From an uncultured Sutterella sp. (GTDB lineage Bacteria > Pseudomonadota > Gammaproteobacteria > Burkholderiales > Burkholderiaceae_F), in NCBI GenBank assembly GCA_900542195.1, contig UQNA01000004.1, forward strand, positions 1 to 64,000: a stretch of DNA of 64,000 nt, given 5' to 3'. How positions within the stretch are numbered: position 1 is the stretch's first letter; each line of letters begins with the position of its first letter. Of the stretch, positions 26,845 to 36,258 are shown piece by piece. The translations under genes were made by a program, and so were the position numbers. The notes beneath the pieces were generated by a model. The model was not told where the DNA came from and searched no databases. It saw only the letters and a program-made list of their open reading frames with translations.

Positions 26845-28134
26845 TTAAGGGATCAGGATCGCACGGTAATCATTGATATTTGTTCGAGTCGGACCGGTAT
26901 CCAGAGAATCTCCCAGCAATCGGAAGAATTCGTGTGCATTATGTTCTTTCAAGAATACTTCCGGATCCAGGTTCATCTCTTTAGCCCTCTTCATGGTGTC
27001 GGGCCTGAGCATTGCGCCGGCAGATTCACCGTTGCCGTCCACACCGTCCGTATCAGCAGCTATCGCGTAAATAGAATCTACTTGAAGCTCTTGGGCTAAT
27101 GCTAAAAGGAACTCAGAGCAGGGTCCGCCTTTGCCGATTCTTCCCTTGTCCAAGGTAACGGTGCATTCACCGCCTGAAAGAAGGACAACCGGTTTTCTGC
27201 GGGGCTTGGAGTATTCGAGACGAACCTTACGAGAAACCTGAAGAGCCACGGATCTGGCTTCGCCCGTAATATCGTCGCCGATAATAACCGGACGCATCCC
27301 GTTTTCTTTAAAGAAGGCAGCTGCAGCTTGAAGACCTTTGAAGGAATTAGCAACGATCTTGTTCTTCACGCTGCGCATTCTCACATCCCCGATCTTCGGT
27401 GTTTCTTCAATTGCACCTCGAGCGCCGTTGCGCAAATGTTCGAGAATCGCCTTAGGTGTGTCTACTCTGGCTTGGCTCAGATACCACAACGCATCCGCAT
27501 AAGTAGAGAAGTCTTCGGAGCAGGGGCCGGAAGCGATATCGGAAGGATTATCGCCAACCACGTCTGAGATAATGAGAGAGAGAACTTCCGCGCCGCGAGC
27601 CCGGGCAGCAAGAGCCAGTCTTCCGCCTTTAACCTGAGAGACGTGCTTGCGAACCGCATTAATATGGTCAATTGATGTTCCGGCGCGAAGAAGATCTTCA
27701 GTCACTTTACGGATGTCTTCGATTGTGACGCCTTCCACCGGAAGAGAGAGGAGGGAAGAGCCGCCCCCTGAAATCAAGGCGAGAAGCAAATCGCCTTCTT
27801 TCAATTTATCAACCTGCTGCATCATCTCTTGAGTCGCTTTCAGGTTGGACTGATCAGGAATGGGGTGAGCTGCCTCCAGTACCTTAATCTTCTTGGTCTT
27901 TTCACCGTGGCCGTAGCGCGTAATAACAACACCGCTTAAATCTTTTTCAGGCCATGTTTCCTCAACGGCAGCCGCCATGCTGGCAGCTGCTTTTCCTGCG
28001 CCGACAACTACCACGTCCCCTTCAAAACCAACGGGGACGTGCGGTGGTACGACCTTATGTGGGTCTGCCGCATCAATCGCAGCATAAAATGAATCCATTA
28101 ACAGCTGCTCAAATTTATCTTTGCTCTTATTCAA
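26845..28134 (-). CDS. gckA: Glycerate 2-kinase (MOFRL family)
   Basis: 429 residues. An N-terminal DUF4147 domain (GAGKAAASMAAAVEETWP near 46-63 and LISGGGSSLLSLP near 120-132) precedes the MOFRL domain (VVLLSGGECTVTL near 329-341 and AADTDGVDGNGESAGA near 369-384). These are the marks of class II glycerate kinases that make 2-phosphoglycerate from D-glycerate in the cytosol. Hydroxypyruvate reductase is an older mis-annotation of the family. It overlaps the uvrA end by eight bases. No tartronate or glycerate pathway partners are present. Confidence 0.88.
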   Translation of the reverse strand: MNKSKDKFEQLLMDSFYAAIDAADPHKVVPPHVPVGFEGDVVVVGAGKAAASMAAAVEETWPEKDLSGVVITRYGHGEKTKKIKVLEAAHPIPDQSNLKATQEMMQQVDKLKEGDLLLALISGGGSSLLSLPVEGVTIEDIRKVTEDLLRAGTSIDHINAVRKHVSQVKGGRLALAARARGAEVLSLIISDVVGDNPSDIASGPCSEDFSTYADALWYLSQARVDTPKAILEHLRNGARGAIEETPKIGDVRMRSVKNKIVANSFKGLQAAAAFFKENGMRPVIIGDDITGEARSVALQVSRKVRLEYSKPRRKPVVLLSGGECTVTLDKGRIGKGGPCSEFLLALAQELQVDSIYAIAADTDGVDGNGESAGAMLRPDTMKRAKEMNLDPEVFLKEHNAHEFFRLLGDSLDTGPTRTNINDYRAILIP

Positions 28135-30970
28135 GGGAACCTCTTCTTTTTGTCAAGTTTCCTAGATATTTACCTGTTCGGCTAGAGGGGTTTTCGCTTA
28201 TTGTTTCCGGGGCGCCGACGGCGACCACTTGACCGCCTTCCGCTCCACCGCCCGGGCCTATGTCAATAACCCAGTCAGCTTCTCTAACCACTTCCAAGTT
28301 ATGCTCAATAATTAGTAAAGTATTACCTGCTTTCTTTAATTTTTCAAGTACCGCTAATAACATGTCCACATCTTTGAAGTGCAAACCTGTTGTCGGTTCA
28401 TCCAAAATATAAAGAGTTTTGCCGGTTGATCTCTTGGCTAGTTCTAATGCTAGCTTAATTCGTTGGGCTTCTCCACCCGACAGTGTCGTAGCGCTCTGGC
28501 CTAGTTTGATATAACCGAGGCCGACCTCCTGAAGGGTTTGAAGTTTTTTATAAATAACAGGAACGGCAGCAAAAAACTCAGCCGCCTGATCAACTGTTAA
28601 ATCTAATACTTGGGCAATATTAAGCCCTTTGTACAGAACCTCTAATGTTTCGCGGTTATATCGCGTTCCGTGGCAGTGGTCGCAAGGCACGTACATATCC
28701 GGAAGGAAGTTCATTTCGACTTTAACCAGTCCTTCTCCTTCACATGCTTCGCATCGGCCTCCCTTCACGTTAAAAGAAAAGCGTGCCGAACCATACCCTC
28801 TTTCTCTGGCTATCGGTGTTTCCGCAAACAAATCTCTGATCGGACCGAAAATACCGCAGTATGTCGCCGGATTAGATCTAGGCGTCTTTCCAATAGGATC
28901 TTGATCGACGTGAATGACTTTGTCGAAATTTTCCAGTCCTTCGATTTTGTCAAAAGGCTGCGGTGTCTTTTTAGCACGGTTTAAGACATTTGCCGCATAC
29001 GCATAAAGCGTCTCATTGACCAACGTAGATTTACCAGACCCGGACACACCGGTGACCACCGTCATCAAGCCGACCGGAATGCTGACATCAACGTTTTTAA
29101 GATTATTGCCCGAAGCTCCGTAAATTTTGATGAAATCTTTTCCCGGCTTGGTCTTCTTCAAGGTACGAATCTTTAATTCGCCCGTCAAATATTTCCCTGT
29201 AAGCGAATTCGGATTCTTTTCCACTTCTTTCGGAGTTCCTCGTGCGATTACTTCACCGCCTAGTCTTCCGGCTCCGGGGCCCATGTCAACGATGTAATCT
29301 GCTTCACGAATGGTATCCTCATCATGCTCAACCACAATAACGGAATTACCCAAGTCTCTGAGTCCTTTTAGAGTAGCAATTAGTCTGTCGTTATCGCATT
29401 GATGAAGGCCAATCGAAGGCTCATCTAAAACATACATCACACCGGAAAGCTGCGAACCGACTTGGCTGGCTAAACGAATACGCTGAGACTCTCCGCCGGA
29501 AAGTGTTGCGGCAGGACGACTCAAGGTTAAATATTCGAGCCCGACGTTATTTAAAAACCCAAGCCTGCTTATTATTTCTTGTATCAGCTTTCCGCCGATT
29601 TCTGCTCTTGCCCCTGACAAAGAGAGTTTTTTAAAGTATTCAAGAGCTTCTTTTAAAGATAAGCTTGTTATTTGAGAAATTGTTCTCTGCTGTTGACCGT
29701 CTCCGATTCGAACATTCGAAGAGGCTACATTAAGCCGAGAACCGGAGCAAGCAGAACATGGTCTAAGAGTTCGGTATTTTCCTAGCTCCTTTTTTAATGC
29801 TTCATTTGAGGCCCCGTCAAACCTTCTCTTCGTTATTGGAATAACACCTTCAAAGAGCTGGTTTCTTTGGATTTCTCTTCCCTCTCCGTCTTTGAATACG
29901 ACCGGAATTTCTTCTTTACCGGAACCGTACAAAATAATATCTTGTTGCTGTTTAGAGAGGCGGTTCCATGGCTCTGTCAGAGGAATATTAAATTTAACGG
30001 CCACTGCTTCCAGCAACTGATAGTTATATGGGTTAAGCATCCCCCAGCCGTCGATTGCTCCGTCTTTCAGCGACAAATCCGGAAGAGAAATGAATTTTTC
30101 CGCATCAAATTCTTCCGCTTCGCCGAGTCCTCCGCAAACTTCACAAGCTCCGGCCGGACTATTGAAAGAGAACATGTTGGGTTCTAACCGATCCATCGTA
30201 AAGCCGCAATCCGGGCAAGCGAACTTGTTTGAAAAACATTCGGTCTGCCCCGATTCCAAGTCTTCGATAAGAACCATGCCGTCACCGATAAGCAGGGACG
30301 TTTCAATGGACTCAGCCAACCTCTGACGAATATCGGGGCGCATTTTAAGACGGTCTACAACGACATTGAGCTGATGATTTTCATCATCGTCGAGTGCAGG
30401 CAAATCCGGAACCGTGCAGACATTCCCGTCTATCTGAAAACGAGTAAAGCCTCTGCTTTGGAGGTCTTCCGTTTTATGCCGGATAACTTTTGAGGATGCA
30501 CGACAAACCGGGGCGACTATCATGAGTTTGGAGCCGTCCTCCTTAAACTCAATAATTCTGTCTACGATTTCGCTGACGCTTGAAGCGTGGAGCGCCGTTC
30601 CGTGAGTCGGGCAATGCGGCACCCCCACTCTTGCAAACAGCAGTCTCAAATAATCGTAGATTTCTGTAATAGTGCCGACCGTTGAACGCGGACTTCTATT
30701 TGTACTTTTTTGCTCGATAGAAATTGCCGGAGAAAGCCCTTCAATGTGATCTACATCGGGCTTTTCCATTTGTTCCAAGAATTGACGGGCATACGTAGAC
30801 AAACTTTCCACATACCTTCTCTGTCCTTCGGCATATAACGTATCAAATGCCAAAGAACTCTTACCGGATCCGGAAAGTCCTGTAATGACTACCAGTTTGC
30901 CTCTTGGCAGGGACAAGTCCACATTTTTCAGATTGTGGGTTCGTGCCCCTTGTATAACAATCTCTTTCAT
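28127..30970 (-). CDS. uvrA: Excinuclease ABC subunit A
   Basis: 947 residues from the ATG at 30970. An earlier ATG at 31000 adds ten residues not found before the conserved start (MKEIVIQGARTHNLKN). It has two ABC modules with Walker A sequences GLSGSGKSSLAF and [12 protein letters not shown] and signatures LSGGESQRIRLA and LSGGEAQRIKLA, plus Cys-rich zinc modules (CPDCGF near 265-270 and CEACEGEG near 750-757). It recognises damage in nucleotide excision repair. It is divergent from ssb. I found no convincing CTGT-N8-ACAG LexA box in the 183-base region between them. Confidence 0.97.
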   Translation of the reverse strand: MKEIVIQGARTHNLKNVDLSLPRGKLVVITGLSGSGKSSLAFDTLYAEGQRRYVESLSTYARQFLEQMEKPDVDHIEGLSPAISIEQKSTNRSPRSTVGTITEIYDYLRLLFARVGVPHCPTHGTALHASSVSEIVDRIIEFKEDGSKLMIVAPVCRASSKVIRHKTEDLQSRGFTRFQIDGNVCTVPDLPALDDDENHQLNVVVDRLKMRPDIRQRLAESIETSLLIGDGMVLIEDLESGQTECFSNKFACPDCGFTMDRLEPNMFSFNSPAGACEVCGGLGEAEEFDAEKFISLPDLSLKDGAIDGWGMLNPYNYQLLEAVAVKFNIPLTEPWNRLSKQQQDIILYGSGKEEIPVVFKDGEGREIQRNQLFEGVIPITKRRFDGASNEALKKELGKYRTLRPCSACSGSRLNVASSNVRIGDGQQQRTISQITSLSLKEALEYFKKLSLSGARAEIGGKLIQEIISRLGFLNNVGLEYLTLSRPAATLSGGESQRIRLASQVGSQLSGVMYVLDEPSIGLHQCDNDRLIATLKGLRDLGNSVIVVEHDEDTIREADYIVDMGPGAGRLGGEVIARGTPKEVEKNPNSLTGKYLTGELKIRTLKKTKPGKDFIKIYGASGNNLKNVDVSIPVGLMTVVTGVSGSGKSTLVNETLYAYAANVLNRAKKTPQPFDKIEGLENFDKVIHVDQDPIGKTPRSNPATYCGIFGPIRDLFAETPIARERGYGSARFSFNVKGGRCEACEGEGLVKVEMNFLPDMYVPCDHCHGTRYNRETLEVLYKGLNIAQVLDLTVDQAAEFFAAVPVIYKKLQTLQEVGLGYIKLGQSATTLSGGEAQRIKLALELAKRSTGKTLYILDEPTTGLHFKDVDMLLAVLEKLKKAGNTLLIIEHNLEVVREADWVIDIGPGGGAEGGQVVAVGAPETISENPSSRTGKYLGNLTKRRGSLE

Positions 30971-31153
30971 GATTTTTTTCTGCGATTTGCAACTATACAT
31001 TTTTTATGAAAATTTTTCATTTTCATCGCCCCTCTCGATAAGCTCAAAAAGACATTAATAGGCGTAAGAGGCGATTAAACTCGCTGTTCTCAGAGTTAAT
31101 TTTTTCGACTCTGTTAAAATGTTCTGATCTGTAGAAATTTTCAAGGAAAGCCA

Positions 31154-31723
31154 ATGGCGTCTCTTAATAAAGTACTTATCATCGGCAATTTAGGCCGTGA
31201 TCCTGAGACCCGCTTCGCAACGGAAGGGGGCTTGCAAATTACGACGATTAACGTTGCCACTTCCCGCTCTTACCGCAGCCAGGCGTCAGGCCAACTGGTA
31301 GAAGAGACGGAATGGCACCGCATCGTTTTCTTCGGAAAGCAGGCAGAAACCATTCAAAAATATCTTAGAAAGGGCTCTGCCGTTTACGTTGAAGGAAGAT
31401 TGAGAACACGCAAATGGGAAAAAGACGGCGTTACTCACTATGCGACGGAAATCATGGGTGAGAATTTCCAATTCTTAGATCGCAGATCTGACTCCGGCGC
31501 CTCTTCTTATCCGGCCGACTCTTACAGCTCCGAACCCGCTTTTAATTCTCAGCCGTACGGCGCTCGCCAAGCACCGGCTCAAAGTTTTGAAAAACCGGTT
31601 TCGCCAGCTCCGGCTTATCCGCAGACCAACTACAACCGCCCGGCTCAACAGACACCGGCGGCTCCGCAACCAGCTCCGAATGCAGATCCTTTCGGAGGAG
31701 ATGACGAGGACATTCCGTTCTAA
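31154..31723 (+). CDS. ssb: Single-stranded DNA-binding protein
   Basis: 189 residues. The N-terminal OB fold (about 1-110) begins ASLNKVLIIGNLGRDPETRF. A Pro/Gln/Ala-rich linker follows, and the acidic tip DDEDIPF recruits repair and replication partners. It is a little longer than E. coli SSB owing to the linker. AAGGAAAG precedes the ATG. Divergent from uvrA, an arrangement shared with many proteobacteria. Confidence 0.97.
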   Translation: MASLNKVLIIGNLGRDPETRFATEGGLQITTINVATSRSYRSQASGQLVEETEWHRIVFFGKQAETIQKYLRKGSAVYVEGRLRTRKWEKDGVTHYATEIMGENFQFLDRRSDSGASSYPADSYSSEPAFNSQPYGARQAPAQSFEKPVSPAPAYPQTNYNRPAQQTPAAPQPAPNADPFGGDDEDIPF

Positions 31724-31742
31724 TTCAAAAGAAAAGGTCTCA

Positions 31743-32735
31743 TTAGCCGTCTTTTTGGGCGGCTTTTCTTTTGCCTAGCTTTTTAGGTCCGGTCCCCATC
31801 GAAAGAATAACAACATTGGCAAGGACCATGGCAATACCCAAACATTCCGCCAAACCAAGTTTTAAGCCCATAAAGGCAACACCGAATATGAAAGCGGATA
31901 AAGGCTCTAAGCACACCACCAAACCAACGATAACCGGCGACAAATATTTCAAACTTTCCAGATAAAGCCAAAAGGCAGCGACGGTTCCGAAAACAACAAT
32001 AAACAGAAAAGCAGCAAGTCCGGCAAGGTTAAACGTAAAAAGGACGTACCACGGCATCGTAATGGAAAATCCAACGATGCCTCCAAACAACAAACCCCAA
32101 CTGACTACAGGAATAACTCCCCACTTATCAATAAGGGCCTTCGGCTGGATGGAGTAAACCGTAGAAAGTCCAACACAGACCAAACCCCAGAATACCGCCT
32201 GCCAGTTCAAGTCGAAACTAAGGAAGTTGCCCTTGGAAACTAGTAAAAGCACTCCGAAAAAGGCCAATGTGCAGCAAAACAGTTCTTTTCGAGTAAAACT
32301 TTTCTTGCCACGCAAAACCAAGTAAAAACCTGCCGCCAAAGGCACTAAAGCTAAGAAAATTGCTCCGGTACCTGCGTTGGAATAGTAAATAGCCAAGAAA
32401 AACGTAAGGTGGCCACCTAATATTTCCAGCCCGCTCAACGCGATTCCAAATAATGCTGCTCGGGAGGAAAAAGGTGCCATTAGCACTTTTCTTGCGACTG
32501 CAAAGTTAATAGCCACCAGCAAGAATCCGGCAGCCAAAAGCCGCAGTCCAACCAGTTCCAAGGGCTGGATAGAAGAATTTTCGAAGAGATATTGAACGGA
32601 CACGCCCATTCCTCCCCAAAATACGGAAGCTAAGGAGGCCAATGCGATACCGAAAAAAGCACCTCGTGACTTTTGAGGTGCAAGAGTGTTATTTATATCT
32701 TGTGCTGCAACTGCAGCCGTCGTTGTCTTTTCCAT
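31743..32735 (-). CDS. DMT superfamily transporter (EamA)
   Basis: 330 residues with about ten predicted membrane segments in two EamA repeats (about 28-155 and 170-315). The second repeat contains YLSPVIVGLVVCLEPLSAFI near 268-287, a typical EamA segment with the conserved Glu-Pro. Family members export metabolites or amino acids, or import nutrients; substrate undetermined. The last residues are basic (KKLGKRKAAQKDG). The 244 bases upstream of its start hold only the signals described for the small gene at 32980. Confidence 0.83.
   Translation of the reverse strand: MEKTTTAAVAAQDINNTLAPQKSRGAFFGIALASLASVFWGGMGVSVQYLFENSSIQPLELVGLRLLAAGFLLVAINFAVARKVLMAPFSSRAALFGIALSGLEILGGHLTFFLAIYYSNAGTGAIFLALVPLAAGFYLVLRGKKSFTRKELFCCTLAFFGVLLLVSKGNFLSFDLNWQAVFWGLVCVGLSTVYSIQPKALIDKWGVIPVVSWGLLFGGIVGFSITMPWYVLFTFNLAGLAAFLFIVVFGTVAAFWLYLESLKYLSPVIVGLVVCLEPLSAFIFGVAFMGLKLGLAECLGIAMVLANVVILSMGTGPKKLGKRKAAQKDG
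31745..31772 (+). terminator. Terminator of ssb, overlapping the 3' end of the DMT gene
   Basis: AGCCGTC pairs with GGGCGGCT (7 bp with one wobble) around a T-rich loop, followed by TTTCTTTT. The stem lies inside the last codons of the convergent transporter gene, whose stop codon is at 31745-31743. Confidence 0.65.
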
Positions 32736-32887
32736 ACTCGAGATTCTCGTACAAAAAAGCCCATCTTTGGGAGGTTTCTCCTTCGTTGGACTGGATTACC
32801 AGGAGTCTTGCACTCACATAAGCATTCGGAAGAAACACCGAGAATAAAGTCAGATTACAGCCTTTTTAGAAACTATCTGAAGAGTTC

Positions 32888-32917
32888 TTGATTTACTCCA
32901 AACTACGCACGTATGAA
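32888..32917 (+). promoter_or_regulatory. Possible promoter of the 25-codon gene
   Basis: TTGATT (32888-32893) and TATGAA (32912-32917) are separated by 18 bases and lie 63 bases upstream of the small ORF start. The match to the sigma-70 consensus is moderate, and such matches occur by chance in AT-rich DNA. Confidence 0.3.
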
Positions 32918-32979
32918 AATGCGAATACTTTTTCTTTCCTCTTATCAACAAAAGATAACCTCAAACCAAGGAGAAAAAG

Positions 32980-33057
32980 ATGAAACAATTCCATAAGCTG
33001 GGAGCTAAGGATATCGGAGAAGGTATTCAATTCGCCGATATCCTTGCTGAAATCTAG
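32980..33057 (+). CDS. Candidate small protein of 25 residues
   Basis: The ORF reads MKQFHKLGAKDIGEGIQF followed by seven more residues ending Ala-Glu-Ile and TAG. AAGGAG lies six bases before the ATG, as strong as any ribosome site in the window, and a plausible promoter lies upstream. No homologue is recognised. The coding sequence contains an 11-bp perfect inverted repeat (33007-33017 with 33035-33045), so the transcript would fold strongly. It could be a small protein, a leader peptide or a relic; it ends six bases from the convergent macB-like gene. Confidence 0.4.
   Translation: MKQFHKLGAKDIGEGIQFADILAEI
33007..33045. repeat. 11-bp perfect inverted repeat
   Basis: AAGGATATCGG and CCGATATCCTT flank a 17-base loop. 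No T tract follows on either strand. It lies inside the 25-codon ORF and 18 bases beyond the stop of the mac operon on the other strand, so it could also protect or define the 3' end of that long messenger. Confidence 0.6.
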
Positions 33058-33062
33058 ACCGC

Positions 33063-34268
33063 TTATTCGTGTCTTACCGCTTCAATCGGGTCGAGCTTTG
33101 CTGCTCTTCTAGCTGGGAAATAACCGAAAAGAACCCCAATAAATGCGGCAAAACCAAATGCCAGTAAATTAATCGCCGGACTGAATACGAAGGGCACTTG
33201 CATATAGGAAGTCAATGCGATCGAAGCGACCAACGCAAGCACAACACCTATTAATCCGCCTAAGCAAGCCAACATAATGGATTCAATCAGGAATTGCAGA
33301 AGCACTTCTCTTTCCATTGCGCCGATAGCCAATCGCACACCAATCTCGCGAGTACGCTCCGTTACGCTGACGAGCATAATATTCATAATCCCGATGCCGC
33401 CTACCAAAAGACTGACGGCAGCCACGGCACCAAGCAGCATCGTCATTACCTGACTAGTCTTGGAGATGGTTTCAATGAGCTCAGAGGTGTCTAACACGTT
33501 AAAGTTATCAGCATCCCCCGAGGATAAAGAACGCCTTTCTCTTAGAAGCAGTCTTACGCCCTCTTTCACGCGTTCGATGTCGCTCTGAGGCTCAATTGCC
33601 ACCGTTATCAAAGGAACACGGACATTTCCGCTCAACCGTCTTTGGAAAGTATTTAATGGAATGATGACAATATCGTCTTTATCCTGTCCGAATCCGCTTT
33701 GTCCTTTAGCATCCAACAGTCCGACCACCTGGCAAGAAAACCCTTTAATGCGAACAAGTTTTCCAAGAACGGATTGATTGTCAAAGAGTTCTTTTTGTAG
33801 TGTCTGGCCAATTACGCACACAGCGCTTCCAGCCCTCACCTCAGCCGGTTCAAAAAATCTACCCTCTTTCAAAGTCAGATTGTTTACATCAAAGTAAGAG
33901 TTGGTCGATCCTACGACGGTGGTCAGCCAGTTTTTCCCATTGGCAACGACAACGGTTGAATTACTTCTGGAAGGAGCGACCGCACGAATACCGGCAATTT
34001 GCTGTGAAATAGCTTCTGCATCTGCTTCTTTAAAAGACGGAGCTCCGATAGATTGTCCCGGGCCCATTCTTTGACCCGGACGGATCATCAAAGTATCCGA
34101 GCCGAGAGATGCGATTTGATCGCGAACCTGCTGAGTTGCTCCATTACCGACCGTAACCATCGTAATAACGGCCGCCACGCCAATCACAATACCCAACACC
34201 GTCAGCATTGAGCGAAGAGGATTGCGGAAGATTTGTCTCAGAGCTAGTAATAAAGCGTTGCCTATCAT
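33063..34268 (-). CDS. MacB-like ABC transporter permease
   Basis: 401 residues. One N-terminal membrane segment (about 18-40, SMLTVLGIVIGVAAVITMV), a large periplasmic MacB_PCD domain (about 45-250) and three C-terminal FtsX segments from about 280 give the type VII ABC architecture. LVSVTERTREIGVRLAIGA near 298-316 is the FtsX coupling motif. Unlike E. coli MacB, the ATPase is encoded separately by the adjacent upstream gene, which overlaps it by four bases. With MacA and a TolC-like channel in the same operon, it should drive efflux of a periplasmic substrate; drug, peptide or siderophore are all possible. Confidence 0.9.
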   Translation of the reverse strand: MIGNALLLALRQIFRNPLRSMLTVLGIVIGVAAVITMVTVGNGATQQVRDQIASLGSDTLMIRPGQRMGPGQSIGAPSFKEADAEAISQQIAGIRAVAPSRSNSTVVVANGKNWLTTVVGSTNSYFDVNNLTLKEGRFFEPAEVRAGSAVCVIGQTLQKELFDNQSVLGKLVRIKGFSCQVVGLLDAKGQSGFGQDKDDIVIIPLNTFQRRLSGNVRVPLITVAIEPQSDIERVKEGVRLLLRERRSLSSGDADNFNVLDTSELIETISKTSQVMTMLLGAVAAVSLLVGGIGIMNIMLVSVTERTREIGVRLAIGAMEREVLLQFLIESIMLACLGGLIGVVLALVASIALTSYMQVPFVFSPAINLLAFGFAAFIGVLFGYFPARRAAKLDPIEAVRHE

Positions 34269-34972
34269 GTGAACTCCTCCGCAGAATCGGAAGCCAAGCG
34301 TCCGTCACGAAAGTGAACTTTTCGTTTGGCGTACTCGGCCATATCCGGCTCATGGGTAACCAACGCGACGGTAATTTTCTCTTCTTCATTAAGTTGCTGA
34401 AGAAGTTCCATAATTTCTACACTTCGATGAGAATCCAAACTTCCCGTCGGTTCGTCGGCCAAAAGAAGTTTCGGCCTTGTCACGATGGCTCGTGCGATTG
34501 CCACACGCTGCTGCTGACCTCCGGATAATTCAGCGGGTGTATGATCTTTCCACGGCGTTAGTCCGACTTTTTCGAGGGCTTCCATGGCTCGCTCATGACG
34601 CACCTTTGCCGGTTCTCCGCGGTAGAGAAGAGGAAGTTCAACATTTTCCAAGGCACTTGTGCGGGCGAGCAAATTGAATCCTTGGAACACAAATCCCAAG
34701 TATTTTCTTCTTAAAAGGGCGCGTTGGTCACGCGAGAAATGCTCTACGTGATAACCGTTGAATAGATACTGACCGCAAGTCGGAGTATCTAAAGCCCCGA
34801 TGAGGTTCATGCAAGTTGATTTTCCCGAACCGCTCGGTCCCATGATAGCTACGAACTCACCGTCGTATATTTTTAAATTTACGTCTTGGAGGGCATTGAA
34901 CGCAGTTTCTCCCGAACCGTAGCGTTTTCCTATACCTCTAAGCTCGACTAAAGGCGTTTCGTTTCGAGGCAT
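34265..34972 (-). CDS. ABC transporter ATP-binding protein (MacB/LolD type)
   Basis: 235 residues. Walker [19 protein letters not shown] near 45-62, signature [15 protein letters not shown] near 148-162, Walker B LLLADEPTGSLD near 169-180. The sequence is LolD/MacB-like. It energises the permease encoded next and probably forms a dimer with it. It abuts macA, with the stop and start sharing a base, and overlaps the permease gene by four bases. Confidence 0.93.
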   Translation of the reverse strand: MPRNETPLVELRGIGKRYGSGETAFNALQDVNLKIYDGEFVAIMGPSGSGKSTCMNLIGALDTPTCGQYLFNGYHVEHFSRDQRALLRRKYLGFVFQGFNLLARTSALENVELPLLYRGEPAKVRHERAMEALEKVGLTPWKDHTPAELSGGQQQRVAIARAIVTRPKLLLADEPTGSLDSHRSVEIMELLQQLNEEEKITVALVTHEPDMAEYAKRKVHFRDGRLASDSAEEFT

Positions 34973-36258
34973 TATGCACCTCTGCGTTGATCAATAATTA
35001 TTTCCTGTCCGGGTTTCAAATCTCCCTCTAAAACTTGCGTGACCTTTCCGTCACTCACGCCGATGGTAAGAGGAAGTTCAGTAGGTTCTCCATTTTTAAT
35101 CACATAGACGGTAGCCGGCTTGCTGGTGACGGAGGAACTGGAAACCGTTCCGGCCGTTTTCTGTTTTCTGTTGTGCATAGGAGGCCCGAACATGCTCATT
35201 GTCGGGGCTTTGTTTTCTGTCTTTGTGACCGGTTTAAACCTAAGGGCGGTATTCGGCACCAGCAGTCCGTCTTTAATAGCAACCGTTTGAATATTTGCAG
35301 TTGCAGTCATACCCGGTCTCAGCATCAAATCCGGATTTTTGACGGACAGATAGGTCACGTAGGTGACAACGTTATCCGTCTTAGTTGATCCGAAGGCAAC
35401 CTTGGTAATATCTGCCGGGAACTTTTTGTCCGGATAGGCACTGACCGTGAAATAGGCCCTCTGCCCCGGTTTAACAACTCCCACGTCTGCTTCATCGACG
35501 TTTACTTGCAGTTCCAAGTCTTTCATGTCGGTTGCGATTGTCAGAAGTTCTACTGCCTGCAAACTAGCCGCAACGGCATAACCGTTCTCAACCTTTCTTG
35601 TGAGAACTATTCCGTCGATAGGAGATTTAATCTGTGTTTTGGAGAGATCCGACTGTGCTGACTTTAAGGCCTCTTCACTGTCAATAATTTTTGCCTCAGC
35701 ACTCTGAACGGAGGCTTCAGCTCTCGCCACTATCGCAACCTGGCTGTCAATTTCGGTCTTACTCGGGCTCTTTCCGCCGGAAAGTCTTCTGACCTCATTT
35801 AAACGGGCAAGTTTTGCCTGTGCCTCTTTCAGAGTCGCTTTAGCCTCGGCTAAAGCGGCTTTTGACAACTCCAGGTTTGCTTTGGCGCGTTCTACGGACG
35901 CTTTGAGCTTAGTGTCATCCAGTTCAATCAAAACATCGCCTGCCTTAACCTCATCATTAACGTCTACGGCTACATTTCTAACAATACCTGACAGTTCACT
36001 GCCGATACTGACGGTTCTTACCGGCTGAATAGTCCCGTTAGCCGAAACCTCAACCGAAAGATTCCCTTTTTCTGCTTTCGCAGTTACGTAAGAGACTTTC
36101 GAGGATTTGGAATCTTGGTACCATGTCCAGCCCCCGTAGGCTCCTCCCGCAAGGACAGCCAAAATAAGCCAAGTAGACAGTCTTTTAAAGACCGGTTTTT
36201 TAACTGAATCTCCGAGAAGAGATGTTATATCTGTCTTATCATTTTTATTTTCTGACAT
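34972..36258 (-). CDS. MacA-like periplasmic adaptor (membrane fusion protein)
   Basis: 428 residues. A cytosolic N terminus of about 28 residues precedes a membrane anchor (about 29-46), then a biotinyl-lipoyl-like half, a long coiled-coil hairpin (about 115-205, rich in Ala, Glu and Lys), the second lipoyl half with IKSPIDGIVLTRKVENGYAV near 212-231, a beta-barrel and a membrane-proximal domain. This is the RND/MacA adaptor order. It bridges the MacB-like pump to the outer-membrane channel encoded just upstream, overlapping that gene by 14 bases. Confidence 0.92.
   Translation of the reverse strand: MSENKNDKTDITSLLGDSVKKPVFKRLSTWLILAVLAGGAYGGWTWYQDSKSSKVSYVTAKAEKGNLSVEVSANGTIQPVRTVSIGSELSGIVRNVAVDVNDEVKAGDVLIELDDTKLKASVERAKANLELSKAALAEAKATLKEAQAKLARLNEVRRLSGGKSPSKTEIDSQVAIVARAEASVQSAEAKIIDSEEALKSAQSDLSKTQIKSPIDGIVLTRKVENGYAVAASLQAVELLTIATDMKDLELQVNVDEADVGVVKPGQRAYFTVSAYPDKKFPADITKVAFGSTKTDNVVTYVTYLSVKNPDLMLRPGMTATANIQTVAIKDGLLVPNTALRFKPVTKTENKAPTMSMFGPPMHNRKQKTAGTVSSSSVTSKPATVYVIKNGEPTELPLTIGVSDGKVTQVLEGDLKPGQEIIIDQRRGA

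Noticed and set aside
31001..31153. Possible LexA (SOS) box between uvrA and ssb
   Set aside because: CTGT occurs several times but no CTGT-N8-ACAG palindrome could be found, so SOS control is not claimed.
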